A stretch of DNA of 64,000 nt from Comamonadaceae bacterium. GTDB taxonomy: Bacteria; Pseudomonadota; Gammaproteobacteria; Burkholderiales; Burkholderiaceae_C. The stretch is from contig SEAY01000004.1 in NCBI GenBank assembly GCA_004144865.1, forward strand, positions 1 through 64,000. Direction: 5' to 3'. Both the position numbers and the translations under genes were made by a program. Below are positions 27,974-38,221 of this stretch, one piece after another. How positions within the stretch are numbered: the first letter of the stretch is position 1; each line of letters opens with the position of its first letter. The notes below the pieces were generated by a model, which was not told where the DNA came from, did not search any database, and worked only from the letters and a program-made list of their open reading frames with translations.

Positions 27974-30958
27974 TCACGACAGGTGCTTGCCCACGATCCC
28001 CGCCAGCTCGAACATCGTCACCTGGTTCTTGCCGAACACCGCGCGCAGCTTCTCGTCGGCATTGATGGCGCGCTTGTCCTTGGTGTCCTGCAGGCCCTGG
28101 GCCTTGATGTAGTCCCAGATCTTCTTGATCACCTCGGTGCGCGCGAGCGGCTCGCTGCCCACCACGGCGGCGAGTTCCGGACTGGGCTTCAGGCCTGGCC
28201 CGGTCTTGCGCGGGGTGGCGGCCTTCCTGGCCGGCGCCTTCTTCGCCGCAGGTCCAGCCTTCTTCGCCGGCGCAGCCTTCTTGCCCGCGACCGCCTTCGC
28301 GGCCTTCGCCGTGGCCTTGTACGGCGTGCCGGGCTCCTTCGCCGTCTTGCCGGGCGCGCCCTTGCGCGGCGGGAACTTGCTCGCGCGCGGCTCGAACTCG
28401 AAGTTCACCTTGCCCGCTTCCGCATCCCACGCCAGGAAGGCCTTGAACGGGCGGCGCGTGCGCATGGAGATGAACTTGTCCAGCAGGTCGGTCTTGCCGC
28501 TGGCCAGCAGCTTGGCCATCTGCTCGCGCTCCACTGGCTGCTGCAGGATGATCTTGCCGCTCTTGAAGTCGCAGGTCGGCACGGGGTGCTCCTGCGTCGG
28601 CACCGAGCGTTCGCACAGGTAGTTGCTGCCCCACTCGAACACGCGGTGCCCGCACTTCGGACAGGGACCCAGCGGCTCCTGCGCCGAGAAGTCCACCACC
28701 TCGCCGGTCTCGGCCGGGTTGTCCTCGTTGCCGAAGTCGAACTCCAGCTTCCAGTTCTTCTCTTCCTCGTCGAAATTCAGCGCGAGTTCGGCGGTGAAGG
28801 GCCAGCCCGCCTTGGAGCGGAACCCTTGCAGCGGGCCGATGCGCTTGTCGCGCAGGAAGGTCTCCACCTCGTCGAGCTCGAAGGCGCGACCCGCGGGGAT
28901 CTTGGTGAACGAGAAGCCGCAGGGCTCCTTGCCGTTGCCGCCCACGCAGTTGTAGCGGCGATAGGTTTCCTGCACCACGCCGCCGCAGTTGGGGCAGGGC
29001 GTCTTCAGCGTCGCGTAGTCGCCCGGCACCGTGTCGCGGTCGTACTCCTTGGCCTTCATGACGATGCGCTTGGTCATGTCGGCGATCTCGTGCATGAACT
29101 GGTCGCGCGACAGCTTGCCGTGCTCCATCTGCGCGAGCTTGTATTCCCATTCGCCGGTGAGTTCCGGCTTGCTCAGTTCCTCCACGCCCAGGCCGCGCAG
29201 CAGCGTCATGAGCTGGAAGGCCTTGGCCGTCGGGATCAGCTCGCGGCCCTCGCGCAGCATGTACTTCTCGTTGATCAGGCCTTCGATGATGGAGGCGCGC
29301 GTGGCCGGCGTGCCCAGGCCCTTCTCGGCCATCGCTTCGCGCAACTCGTCGTCCTCGACGAACTTGCCGGCGCCCTCCATCGCGCCGAGCAGCGTCGCTT
29401 CGCTGTAGCGCGCGGGCGGGCGGGTCTTCAGGCCCTTGGCCTCGACCGACTCGGCGCGCACCATCTCGCCCGGCTTCACGGGCACCAGGTTCTGTCCCTT
29501 GTCGCCTTCCTTCGCGTCCTCCACTTCGGCGGCCGCCTCCTTGCCGTAGATGGCCAGCCACCCCGGCTTGACCAGCACCTTGCCTTCGGTTTTGAAGTGG
29601 TGGCCCACGGCCTGGCTGATGCGCGTGGTCACCAGGTACTCGGCGCTCGGGAAGAACACCGCCAGGAAGCGGCGCACGACGAGGTCATACAGCTTCTGCT
29701 CCGCGTCCGACAGGCCGCTCGGGGCCTGCAGCGTCGGGATGATGGCGAAGTGGTCCGAGACCTTGCTGTCGTCGAACACCCGCTTGATCGGCTTGACGTA
29801 GCCCTCCTTCACCGCCTGCGCGGCGAAGGGCGCCAGGTGGCCCATGCCGCTGTCCGCCAGCATGCCCATGGTGTCGTGCACCACCTTCACGTAGTCCTGC
29901 GGCAGGTGGCGGGAATCGGTACGCGGGTAGGTCAGGGCCTTGTGCCGCTCGTAGAGCGACTGCGCCAGCGACAGGGTGGTCTTGGCCGAATAGCCGAAGC
30001 GGCCGTTGGCCTCGCGCTGCAGGGAGGTGAGGTCGAACAGCCCGGGCGGGGCCTGCGTGGTCGGCTTGGATTCCTCGGTGACCGTGGCGGCCTTGCCACG
30101 CACCGCCTCGGCGATGGCGTGCGCGTCCTTCTCGTTCCACAGGCGGTCGGCGCGCTTCTCCGGATCTTCCGGATCCTTCTTGAAGGCGGGATCGAACCAC
30201 TTGCCCGGGTACTCGCCGGCGTCCGCGAGGAAGCTGCCGTGGATTTCCCAGTAGTCGCGGCTGATGAACTTGCGGATCTGTTCCTCGCGCTCCACCACGA
30301 TGGCCAGCGTCGGCGTCTGCACGCGGCCCACGGTGGTGAGGAAGAAGCCGCCGTCGCGCGAGTTGAAGGCGGTCATCGCCCGCGTGCCGTTGATGCCCAC
30401 CAGCCAGTCGGCTTCGGAGCGCGAACGCGCCGCGTGCGCCAGGCCGGCCATCTGCTGGTCGCTGCGCAGCTTCTCGAACCCCTCGCGGATGGCCTGCGGC
30501 GTCATGGACTGCAGCCACAGGCGCCGCACCGGCTTGCGGGAGTTCGCCGCCTTCTTGGCCGGGGCCTCGCCTTCGCCGCCGAAGGCGTACTGCTCGATGA
30601 GGCGGAAGATCAGCTCGCCCTCGCGGCCCGCGTCGCAGGCGTTCACCAGCTCGGTGACGTCCTTGCGCTTGGCCAGCTTGACCACCGCGTTCAGGCGCGA
30701 CTTGGTCTTGTCGACCGGCTTGAGGTCGAAGTACGGCGGGATCACCGGCAGGTGCGCGAAGCTCCACTTGCCGCGCTTGACGTCGAACTGCTCCGGCGCG
30801 TGGATCTCCACCAGGTGGCCCACGGCGCTGGTGACGACGTACGTGTCGTTCTCGAAGTGTTCGTCGTGCTTGTCGAACTTGCCGGCCACGGGCGTCAGGG
30901 CCCGGACGATGTCCTGGGCCACGGACGGCTTTTCGGCAATGACCAATGTTTTGCTCAC
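27974..30958 (-). CDS. topB: DNA topoisomerase III with Lys/Ala/Pro-rich linker and C-terminal SWIB domain
   Basis: TLVIAEKPSVAQDIVRAL, ACDAGREGELIFRLI, ALTYPRTDSRHLP; Cys-rich zinc regions; linker GKKAAPAKKAGPAAKKAPARKAATPRK; SWIB-like ELAAVVGSEPLARTEVIKKIWDYIKAQGLQDTKDKRAINADEKLRAVFGKNQVTMFELAGIVGKHL. Confidence 0.93.
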   Translation of the reverse strand: MSKTLVIAEKPSVAQDIVRALTPVAGKFDKHDEHFENDTYVVTSAVGHLVEIHAPEQFDVKRGKWSFAHLPVIPPYFDLKPVDKTKSRLNAVVKLAKRKDVTELVNACDAGREGELIFRLIEQYAFGGEGEAPAKKAANSRKPVRRLWLQSMTPQAIREGFEKLRSDQQMAGLAHAARSRSEADWLVGINGTRAMTAFNSRDGGFFLTTVGRVQTPTLAIVVEREEQIRKFISRDYWEIHGSFLADAGEYPGKWFDPAFKKDPEDPEKRADRLWNEKDAHAIAEAVRGKAATVTEESKPTTQAPPGLFDLTSLQREANGRFGYSAKTTLSLAQSLYERHKALTYPRTDSRHLPQDYVKVVHDTMGMLADSGMGHLAPFAAQAVKEGYVKPIKRVFDDSKVSDHFAIIPTLQAPSGLSDAEQKLYDLVVRRFLAVFFPSAEYLVTTRISQAVGHHFKTEGKVLVKPGWLAIYGKEAAAEVEDAKEGDKGQNLVPVKPGEMVRAESVEAKGLKTRPPARYSEATLLGAMEGAGKFVEDDELREAMAEKGLGTPATRASIIEGLINEKYMLREGRELIPTAKAFQLMTLLRGLGVEELSKPELTGEWEYKLAQMEHGKLSRDQFMHEIADMTKRIVMKAKEYDRDTVPGDYATLKTPCPNCGGVVQETYRRYNCVGGNGKEPCGFSFTKIPAGRAFELDEVETFLRDKRIGPLQGFRSKAGWPFTAELALNFDEEEKNWKLEFDFGNEDNPAETGEVVDFSAQEPLGPCPKCGHRVFEWGSNYLCERSVPTQEHPVPTCDFKSGKIILQQPVEREQMAKLLASGKTDLLDKFISMRTRRPFKAFLAWDAEAGKVNFEFEPRASKFPPRKGAPGKTAKEPGTPYKATAKAAKAVAGKKAAPAKKAGPAAKKAPARKAATPRKTGPGLKPSPELAAVVGSEPLARTEVIKKIWDYIKAQGLQDTKDKRAINADEKLRAVFGKNQVTMFELAGIVGKHLS

Positions 30959-31019
30959 GGGATCCAGCGGCCTGCCTTTCGGCGGCCCCTCCTTGGGTTC
31001 TTACAATCTGCGCTTTCCT

Positions 31020-31057
31020 CGCGCGTACGCGCATGCGCACGCGCGCACACGTGTACG
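31020..31057. repeat. 38-bp uninterrupted alternating pyrimidine/purine tract (Z-DNA-prone)
   Basis: cgcgcgtacgcgcatgcgcacgcgcgcacacgtgtacg; strict alternation over all 38 positions. Confidence 0.9.
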
Positions 31058-31085
31058 AAACCAAATTAACAGAAATTTTTTCCCG

Positions 31086-31568
31086 ATGCCCGCCAAGTCC
31101 GCCCCGGCCCCGAGAACCAACCGAAGAATCCAGGTCCGCAAGTCGGGCGTCCACGGCAAGGGCGTGTTCGCGCTGCAGGACATCCCCGAAGGCGAGACGC
31201 TGATCGAATACGTGGGCGAAATCATCACCTGGAAGGAGGCCCAGCGCCGCCATCCCTGGAACCCGGAAGACCCCAACCATACGTTCTACTTCCACATCGA
31301 CGACGGGCGCGTGATCGACGCCGCCGTGGGCGGCAACGCCGCGCGCTGGATCAACCACTCCTGCGAGCCCAACTGCGAGGCGGACGAGGAAGGGGGCCGC
31401 GTGTTCATCAAGAGCCTGCGCAACATCAAGGCCGGCGAGGAGCTGAACTACGACTACGGCCTGATCATCGACGAGCCGTACACGAAGAAGCTGAAGGCGG
31501 AGTACCCGTGCTGGTGCGGCAGCAAGGACTGCCGGGGCACGCTGCTGGCGCCCAAGCGCAGGCGATGA
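31086..31568 (+). CDS. SET domain-containing protein-lysine N-methyltransferase
   Basis: VRKSGVHGKGVFALQDIPEGETLIEYVGEIITW...WINHSCEPNCEADEEGGRVFIKSLRNIKAGEELNYDYGL...CWCGSKDCRGTL (SET core plus post-SET-like Cys). Confidence 0.95.
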   Translation: MPAKSAPAPRTNRRIQVRKSGVHGKGVFALQDIPEGETLIEYVGEIITWKEAQRRHPWNPEDPNHTFYFHIDDGRVIDAAVGGNAARWINHSCEPNCEADEEGGRVFIKSLRNIKAGEELNYDYGLIIDEPYTKKLKAEYPCWCGSKDCRGTLLAPKRRR

Positions 31569-32326
31569 ACTGGCCGGCCGAGGCGATCTGGGAAGCCGTG
31601 GCGCCCGCGTTGCCCGGCTTCACGGTGGAGATCCTGCCCGAGGTCGACTCCAGCAATTCGGAGCTGATGCGTCGCGCCCGGGCGGGCCGCACCGAGCCCG
31701 TCCTGCTGGTGGCCGAGCGGCAGACCGCCGGCCGCGGCCGGCTGGGTCGCGCCTGGGAAAGCGCGGCGGGGGACTCGCTGACCATTTCGCTCGGCCTGCC
31801 GCTCGCACCGGCGGACTGGTCCGGCCTCTCCCTGGCCGTCGGCGTGAGCGTCGCCGAGAGCCTGCACCCGGCCATCCGCCTGAAGTGGCCCAACGACCTG
31901 TGGCTGCAGGACCGCAAGCTCGGCGGCATCCTCATCGAGACGGCGAGCTTCGGTGATGGCGCCGGCAGCCGTTACGCCGTGATCGGCGTGGGCATCAACA
32001 TCGCGCCGCGCCCCGCCGAAGGCTTGTCCACGCCGCCCGCCGCGCTGCACGAGCTGCTCCCGCAGGTGGATGCGGCCGGCGCCCTGCTGCGGCTCGCACC
32101 GTCGCTCGTACGCGACATCCAGGGCTTCGAGCAGGCGGGCTTCCGGGCCTTCCAGCTGCGCTTCGAGGCGCGCGACGCCCTGCGCGACCGCCCCGTGACG
32201 CTCAGCGACGGGACCGCCGGCACGGCGCACGGGGTGACCGAGGCCGGCAGCCTGCTGGTGCATACTGCGGCCGGCCTGCAGGCCGTGAGCAGCTCCGAGG
32301 TGAGCGTCCGGCCGGCCGCACCCTGA
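31565..32326 (+). CDS. birA: Biotin--[acetyl-CoA-carboxylase] ligase
   Basis: VDSSNSELMRRA, AERQTAGRGRLGRAWES, LKWPNDLWLQDRKLGGILIE, GVGINI. Confidence 0.93.
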   Translation: MNWPAEAIWEAVAPALPGFTVEILPEVDSSNSELMRRARAGRTEPVLLVAERQTAGRGRLGRAWESAAGDSLTISLGLPLAPADWSGLSLAVGVSVAESLHPAIRLKWPNDLWLQDRKLGGILIETASFGDGAGSRYAVIGVGINIAPRPAEGLSTPPAALHELLPQVDAAGALLRLAPSLVRDIQGFEQAGFRAFQLRFEARDALRDRPVTLSDGTAGTAHGVTEAGSLLVHTAAGLQAVSSSEVSVRPAAP

Positions 32327-32333
32327 AACACGC

Positions 32334-32990
32334 ATGCTGCGCCTGATCGTCCTGCTCCTGCTGCTGGCCAACGCCCTCTTCTACGCCTGGTCGCAGGGCT
32401 ACCTGCTCGCCTGGGGCACGGGGCCGACGCAGCAATCCGAACCCCAGCGCCTGGCGCAGCAGGTGCGGCCGCAGTCGGTGCAGGTGCTGCCCGCGGAAGA
32501 GTTGCGGCGCCTCGAGTCGCAGTTCGCGCAGGACCCTCGCCCGCCGGAATGCCTGGCGTCCCCGATGCTGGCGGAGGCCGAGGTGGGCAGCCTGCGCACG
32601 GTGCTCGACTCCTTCCCGCCCGGCACCTGGTCGCTGGAGCAGGCGGTGGAGCCCGCGCGCTGGCTGGTCTACATGGGTCCTTATCCCGGCGTGGAGCAGG
32701 TGGCGCGCAAGCGGGCCGAGCTGCGCCAGCTGGGCGTGTCGTTCGAGGCGCTGCCCAATCCGGCGCTGGAGCCGGGACTCTCGCTGGGCAGCCATGCCAC
32801 CGAGGCGGCCGCCAACCAGCAGCTCGCCGCGCTGGCCGAGCGGGGCGTCCGCACCGCGCGCGTGGCCCTGGAGCGCCCCGAACAGCGCGGCCAACGCCTG
32901 CTGCTGCCTGCCGTCGACGACACCTTGCGCCCGCGCCTGGAAGAACTGCGCGGCGTGCTGAGCACCAAACCCCTGCGGCCCTGCCGCTGA
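32334..32990 (+). CDS. SPOR domain-containing membrane protein
   Basis: N-terminal TM; YMGPYPGVEQVARKRAELRQLGVSFEALPNPALEPGLSLGSHATEAAANQQLAALAERGVRTARV. Confidence 0.75.
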   Translation: MLRLIVLLLLLANALFYAWSQGYLLAWGTGPTQQSEPQRLAQQVRPQSVQVLPAEELRRLESQFAQDPRPPECLASPMLAEAEVGSLRTVLDSFPPGTWSLEQAVEPARWLVYMGPYPGVEQVARKRAELRQLGVSFEALPNPALEPGLSLGSHATEAAANQQLAALAERGVRTARVALERPEQRGQRLLLPAVDDTLRPRLEELRGVLSTKPLRPCR

Positions 32991-33010
32991 AACCCCTGCG
33001 GAGACCTCCC

Positions 33011-33670
33011 ATGTCCATGAAGCTCTATTTCGCCCCGGGCGCCTGCTCCTTCGTACCCCACAGCCTGCTGGAGATGGCGGGCGCCGAGTTCGAGCCGGTG
33101 ATGGTCAAGCTGCACAAGGGCGAGCAGAACGAGCCGGCCTACCGGGCGGTCAACCCGCGCGGCCAGGTGCCGGTGCTGGTGGACGGCGAGCACACCATCA
33201 CGCAGATCGCCGCGATCGTGCAGTACCTCGATGCGAAGTTCCCGCAGCAGGGTTTCCTGCCCCAGGACCTGCTGGCGCGGACCAAGGTGCTGGAGACGCT
33301 GGCCTGGATGAACAACACGGTGCACCCGACGTTCACCCACGTGTTCATGCCGTACAAGTTCGCGGGAACCCCCGAGACGCAGGCCGAGCTGAAGTCGTTC
33401 AACGCGAAGGTGTACGCCGGCCTGCTGGGCGAGATCGAGCAGACGGCGAAGCAGGCGGCCGAGAGCGGCCAGGCGTTCCTGGGCGGCGCGAAGTTCGGCC
33501 CGCTGGACGCCTACGCGCTCACCCTGCTGCGCTGGGGCGGCTTCGCCCAGATCGATCCCACCGGCTACCCGGCGCTGTGGGCGCACGTGCAGAAGGTGGC
33601 GCAGCTGCCGGGCGTGGCGAAAGCGATCGAGCGCGAGCGCCTGCAGCTGAATCTCTACAAGGCGGCCTGA
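33011..33670 (+). CDS. Glutathione S-transferase family protein
   Basis: MKLYFAPGACSFVPHSLLEMAGAEFEPVMVKL...NPRGQVPVLVDGEHTITQIAAIVQYL. Confidence 0.93.
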   Translation: MSMKLYFAPGACSFVPHSLLEMAGAEFEPVMVKLHKGEQNEPAYRAVNPRGQVPVLVDGEHTITQIAAIVQYLDAKFPQQGFLPQDLLARTKVLETLAWMNNTVHPTFTHVFMPYKFAGTPETQAELKSFNAKVYAGLLGEIEQTAKQAAESGQAFLGGAKFGPLDAYALTLLRWGGFAQIDPTGYPALWAHVQKVAQLPGVAKAIERERLQLNLYKAA

Positions 33671-35130
33671 GCGGCCTCCACGCCGGGCTCGCTGGCTTCA
33701 CCGCCGGCAAAGCGCACGGTGACGCGCGTGCCGGGCGGCACGTGGCCCGGCCGGGTGTCGCCGATCTCGATGGTGGCGTCGTGCTGGCGGGCGATCTCCA
33801 GCACGATCGGCAGCCCCAGGCCCGAGCCGTCGACGTTGGTGCCCAGCGAGCGGTAGAAAGGCTGGAACACCAGCTCGCGCTCGGCTTCCGGGATGCCGGG
33901 GCCGGTGTCCTCCACCTGCAACACGATGGCGCCGCCGAAGGGGTCGGCGAGCACGTGCACCGTCACCACGCCCGGATGCTGCGGACTGGAAGGCGTGTAG
34001 TTCACCGCGTTGTCCAGCAGGTTGCGGATCATCTCCTTCAGCAGCGTCGGGTTGCCCTGCAGCTTGACGGCGGCGGCGCCGGGCTCCTCGCCGTCATAGC
34101 CCAGGTCGAGGTGCTTCTCCATGGCGCGCGGCACCGTGTCGCGCACGGCTTCCACCGCCAGCGCCGCCAGGTCGCAGGGCTGGCGCACCAGCGCCTTGCC
34201 GCTGCTTTCGGCGCGGGCCAGCGCCAGCAGCTGGTTCACCGTGTGCGTGGCGCGCATGCTGGAGCGGCCGATCTGCTTGAGCGACTGCTTCAGCTCCTCG
34301 GCGCTGGAGCCTTCCCGCTGCGCCAGGTCCGCCTGCATGCGCAGGCCCGCGAGCGGCGTCTTCAGCTGGTGGGCGGCGTCGGCGAGGAAGCGCTTCTGCG
34401 TGGCGATGGAGCCCTTCAGGCGCGTGAGCAGGTCGTTCACGGAGGACACCAGCGGCGCCACTTCCAGCGGCACCACCTTCTCGTCGAGGGGGCTCAGGTC
34501 GTCGGGCTTGCGGGCGCGGATGCGCTCTTCCAGCTCCGACAGCGGCTTGATGCCGCGCACCAGCGCCAGCCACACCAGCAGCACCGCCAGCGGCAGGATC
34601 ACCAGCTGCGGCAGCATCACCCCCTTGATGATCTCGGTGGCCAGCACGGAGCGCTTCTCACGCGTCTCGGCCACCTGCACCAGCGCCGGGCGCGAGCCGG
34701 GCAGGTCCAGCTTCACCCAGGTGTAGGCCACGCGCACCTCCATGCCGCGCATGTCGGCGTCGCGCAGCAGGGTCTCGCCGAGCACGGGGATCTCGTCCTC
34801 GGGCGGCAGCGGCAGGTCGCGGTCGCCGGACAGCAGCTCGCCGCGCGCGCCCAGCACCTGGTAGTAGACGTGGTCGGAATCGTCGGCGCGCAGGATCTCG
34901 CGCGCGGGCTGCGGCAGGTTGAAGACGACGCGGCCGCCCTGCACCGCCACCAGCTGGGCGATCGCCTGCGCGTTGTATTCGAGCGCGCGGTCGAAGGGCT
35001 TGCCGGCGATGCTCTGCGCCACCAGCCAGGTGAGCGCCAGGCTCACGGGCCACAGCAGCAGCAGCGGCGTGAGCATCCAGTCGAGGATCTCGCCGAAGAG
35101 CGAGCGCTGCTCGCGCTGGAAGATCTTCAT
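33655..35130 (-). CDS. Sensor histidine kinase (TctE/QseC type)
   Basis: FLADAAHQLKTPLAGLRMQ H-box, NLLDNAVNYT N-box, VEDTGPGIPEAERELVFQPFYR. Confidence 0.93.
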   Translation of the reverse strand: MKIFQREQRSLFGEILDWMLTPLLLLWPVSLALTWLVAQSIAGKPFDRALEYNAQAIAQLVAVQGGRVVFNLPQPAREILRADDSDHVYYQVLGARGELLSGDRDLPLPPEDEIPVLGETLLRDADMRGMEVRVAYTWVKLDLPGSRPALVQVAETREKRSVLATEIIKGVMLPQLVILPLAVLLVWLALVRGIKPLSELEERIRARKPDDLSPLDEKVVPLEVAPLVSSVNDLLTRLKGSIATQKRFLADAAHQLKTPLAGLRMQADLAQREGSSAEELKQSLKQIGRSSMRATHTVNQLLALARAESSGKALVRQPCDLAALAVEAVRDTVPRAMEKHLDLGYDGEEPGAAAVKLQGNPTLLKEMIRNLLDNAVNYTPSSPQHPGVVTVHVLADPFGGAIVLQVEDTGPGIPEAERELVFQPFYRSLGTNVDGSGLGLPIVLEIARQHDATIEIGDTRPGHVPPGTRVTVRFAGGEASEPGVEAAQAAL

Positions 35131-35134
35131 CCCT

Positions 35135-35212
35135 GCGTCGTCCCCGCGGAGGCGGGGACCCAGTGCTTGCGCATTTCGATGCCCTGGATTCCCGCCTGCG
35201 CGGGAATGACGG
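35135..35212. repeat. REP/BIME-like paired hairpin repeat, copy 1
   Basis: gcgtcgtccccgcggaggcggggacccag...ccctggattcccgcctgcgcgggaatgacgg; same pair at 38115-38219. Confidence 0.75.
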
Positions 35213-35215
35213 AAA

Positions 35216-35887
35216 TCAAGGAATCTTCTCCAGGCAATACCCCAACCCCCGCACCGTCGCGATGCGGATCGGCCCCTTCTCGATCTTCTTGCGCAGGCGA
35301 TGGATGTACACCTCGATGGCGTTGTTGCTCACCTCCTCGCCCCACTCGCACAGTCGCTCCACGAGCTGGTCCTTGCTCACGAGGCGGCCGGCGCGCTGCA
35401 GCAGCACTTCCAGCAGCCCCAGCTCGCGCGCGGAGAGCTCCACCATCTTGCCGTCGATGGTGGCCACGCGCCCGGCCTGGTCGTAGACCAGCGGGCCATG
35501 CTTGATCGTGCTGCTGGAGGCGCCCATGCCGCGCCGGGTGAGGGCGCGCACGCGCGCCTCCAGTTCGGAGAGCGCGAACGGCTTGGCCATGTAGTCGTCG
35601 GCGCCGAGGTCCAGGCCCTTCACGCGCTCCTCGATGGCGTCGGCGGCGGTGAGGATCAGCACCGGCATCTGCGAGCCGCGGGCGCGCAGCTTGCGCAGCA
35701 CCTCCAAGCCGTGCATCTTGGGCAGGCCGAGGTCCAGGATCAGGAGGTCGAACTCGTTGTTCGTCACCAGCGCCGTGTCGGCCTCGGTGCCGCTGGCGAC
35801 GTGGTCCGCCGCGGCGCCCGAGGCGCGCAGGCTGCGCAGCAGCCCGTCGGCCAGCACCTGGTCGTCTTCCGCAATGAGGATGCGCAT
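35216..35887 (-). CDS. OmpR-family response regulator
   Basis: MRILIAEDDQVLADGL...DLLILDLGLPKMHGLEVL...VEVYIHRLRKKIE-type wHTH. Confidence 0.95.
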   Translation of the reverse strand: MRILIAEDDQVLADGLLRSLRASGAAADHVASGTEADTALVTNNEFDLLILDLGLPKMHGLEVLRKLRARGSQMPVLILTAADAIEERVKGLDLGADDYMAKPFALSELEARVRALTRRGMGASSSTIKHGPLVYDQAGRVATIDGKMVELSARELGLLEVLLQRAGRLVSKDQLVERLCEWGEEVSNNAIEVYIHRLRKKIEKGPIRIATVRGLGYCLEKIP

Positions 35888-35972
35888 GCTTGTCTCCTGG
35901 GATGGACGCCTTCGAGGTGGGCGCTGTTGCGTTCGATTCTAGGCTCCGGCCCCCGCACCCACCTGACGCAGG

Positions 35973-36467
35973 TCAGCCCGCCCCGCCGGCGTACGCCTCG
36001 AGCCCGATCTTCACGACCGTGGCCACGTCCTGGCCCACTTCGGCGCGGAACTCGCGCTCGGCCTGCGACACGGCGTCCTTGAACGCCTGCAGCCACAAGA
36101 GGCCGGTGGGTGTGAAGACCACCAGGCGGGCGCGCGCATCGCGCGGGTCGGCCTCGCGCCGCACCAGGTCCCAGGCCTCGCACTGGTCGACCAGGTCGCC
36201 CATCGCCTGCTTGCTCATGCCGGCCTTGTCCGCCAGCTCGGTGAGGCGGGTGCCCTGCAGGTCCAGGTGGCGCGTGATGTGGATGTGCGCGGCGCTGATC
36301 TGCGCGCGGGCCGCCAGGTTCGACAGGGCCAGCGGCACGTCGATGTTGTGGGCCATCAGGTGCAGCACGCGTTCGTCGAAGCGGCGCATGGCATGCCCGA
36401 GCAGCCGCCCGAGGTGGGTGAGGCGCCAGCCTTCCTCTTCCTTGGTCATGTCCAGATCGTAAGGCAA
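35973..36467 (-). CDS. MarR family transcriptional regulator
   Basis: [63 protein letters not shown]. Confidence 0.88.
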   Translation of the reverse strand: MPYDLDMTKEEEGWRLTHLGRLLGHAMRRFDERVLHLMAHNIDVPLALSNLAARAQISAAHIHITRHLDLQGTRLTELADKAGMSKQAMGDLVDQCEAWDLVRREADPRDARARLVVFTPTGLLWLQAFKDAVSQAEREFRAEVGQDVATVVKIGLEAYAGGAG

Positions 36468-36484
36468 ACTGACGAAAAAACCTG

Positions 36485-36531
36485 TTGTCCGCGCGGCACC
36501 TCGCTCGTTACATTACTGGGCATGCATCCAG
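36485..36531 (+). promoter_or_regulatory. recA promoter with LexA-type SOS box
   Basis: TTGTCC-17 bp-TTACAT (36485-36513) followed by CTG-N10-CAG (CTGGGCATGCATCCAG, 36516-36531). Confidence 0.7.
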
Positions 36532-36592
36532 CCTGTTCGTCGAACCAGTGGGTGCACCCAACACCAAGTCATTGATGCGCAAGGAGAAACAG

Positions 36593-37657
<1,065 letters not shown>

Positions 37658-37659
37658 GC

Positions 37660-38109
37660 ATGGCCTTCGGGCAGCTGTCCGTGAAGGGCCGGGCGCTGAA
37701 GCTCCTGGCCGGCCGCGAGTACTCCCGCTTCGAGCTGGAGCGCAAGCTGGCCGCCAAGGAGCCGGATCCGGCCGAAGTGAAGAAGGCGCTCGACGAGCTG
37801 CAGGCCAAGGGCTTCCTCGACGAGCAGCGGGTGGTCGATTCCCTGCTGCACCGCCGCTCCGGGCGCCTGGGCGCCACGCGCATCCGCCAGGAGCTGCAGG
37901 CCAAGGGCATCGATGCCGAGCGCGTGGCCGTGGCGGTGGCGAGCCTCAACGCCACCGAGTTCGAACGGGCGCGCGAGGTGTGGCGACGGCGCTTCGGCAC
38001 GCTGCCCGCCGATGCGGCGGAGCGCGGCAAGCAGGGGCGCTTCCTGGCGGCGCGCGGGTTTGGAGGGGAAGTCGTGCGGCGCGTGCTGAATACGCCGGAC
38101 GACGAGTAG
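37660..38109 (+). CDS. recX: Regulatory protein RecX
   Basis: Immediately after rec[22 protein letters not shown]...[37 protein letters not shown]. Confidence 0.93.
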   Translation: MAFGQLSVKGRALKLLAGREYSRFELERKLAAKEPDPAEVKKALDELQAKGFLDEQRVVDSLLHRRSGRLGATRIRQELQAKGIDAERVAVAVASLNATEFERAREVWRRRFGTLPADAAERGKQGRFLAARGFGGEVVRRVLNTPDDE

Positions 38110-38114
38110 ATCCC

Positions 38115-38219
38115 CGTCGTCCCCGCGCAGGCGGGGACCCAGGGCGTTGAAAACGAAAAGCGGCCGATGGCCGCTTTTCTCCTGGAAGCCCTGGATTCCC
38201 GCCTGCGCGGGAATGACGG
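38115..38219. repeat. REP/BIME-like paired hairpin repeat, copy 2 (with a terminator nested inside)
   Basis: cgtcgtccccgcgcaggcggggacccag...ccctggattcccgcctgcgcgggaatgacgg. Confidence 0.75.
38156..38178. terminator. Bidirectional Rho-independent terminator between convergent recX and argC
   Basis: AAAAGCGGCC-gat-GGCCGCTTTT. Confidence 0.85.
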
Positions 38220-38221
38220 GG

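Noticed and set aside
27659-31069. 1136-aa plus-strand ORF antisense to topB
   Set aside because: Composition (Arg/His/Leu-rich) is typical of a shadow ORF; topB on the minus strand has full domain evidence.
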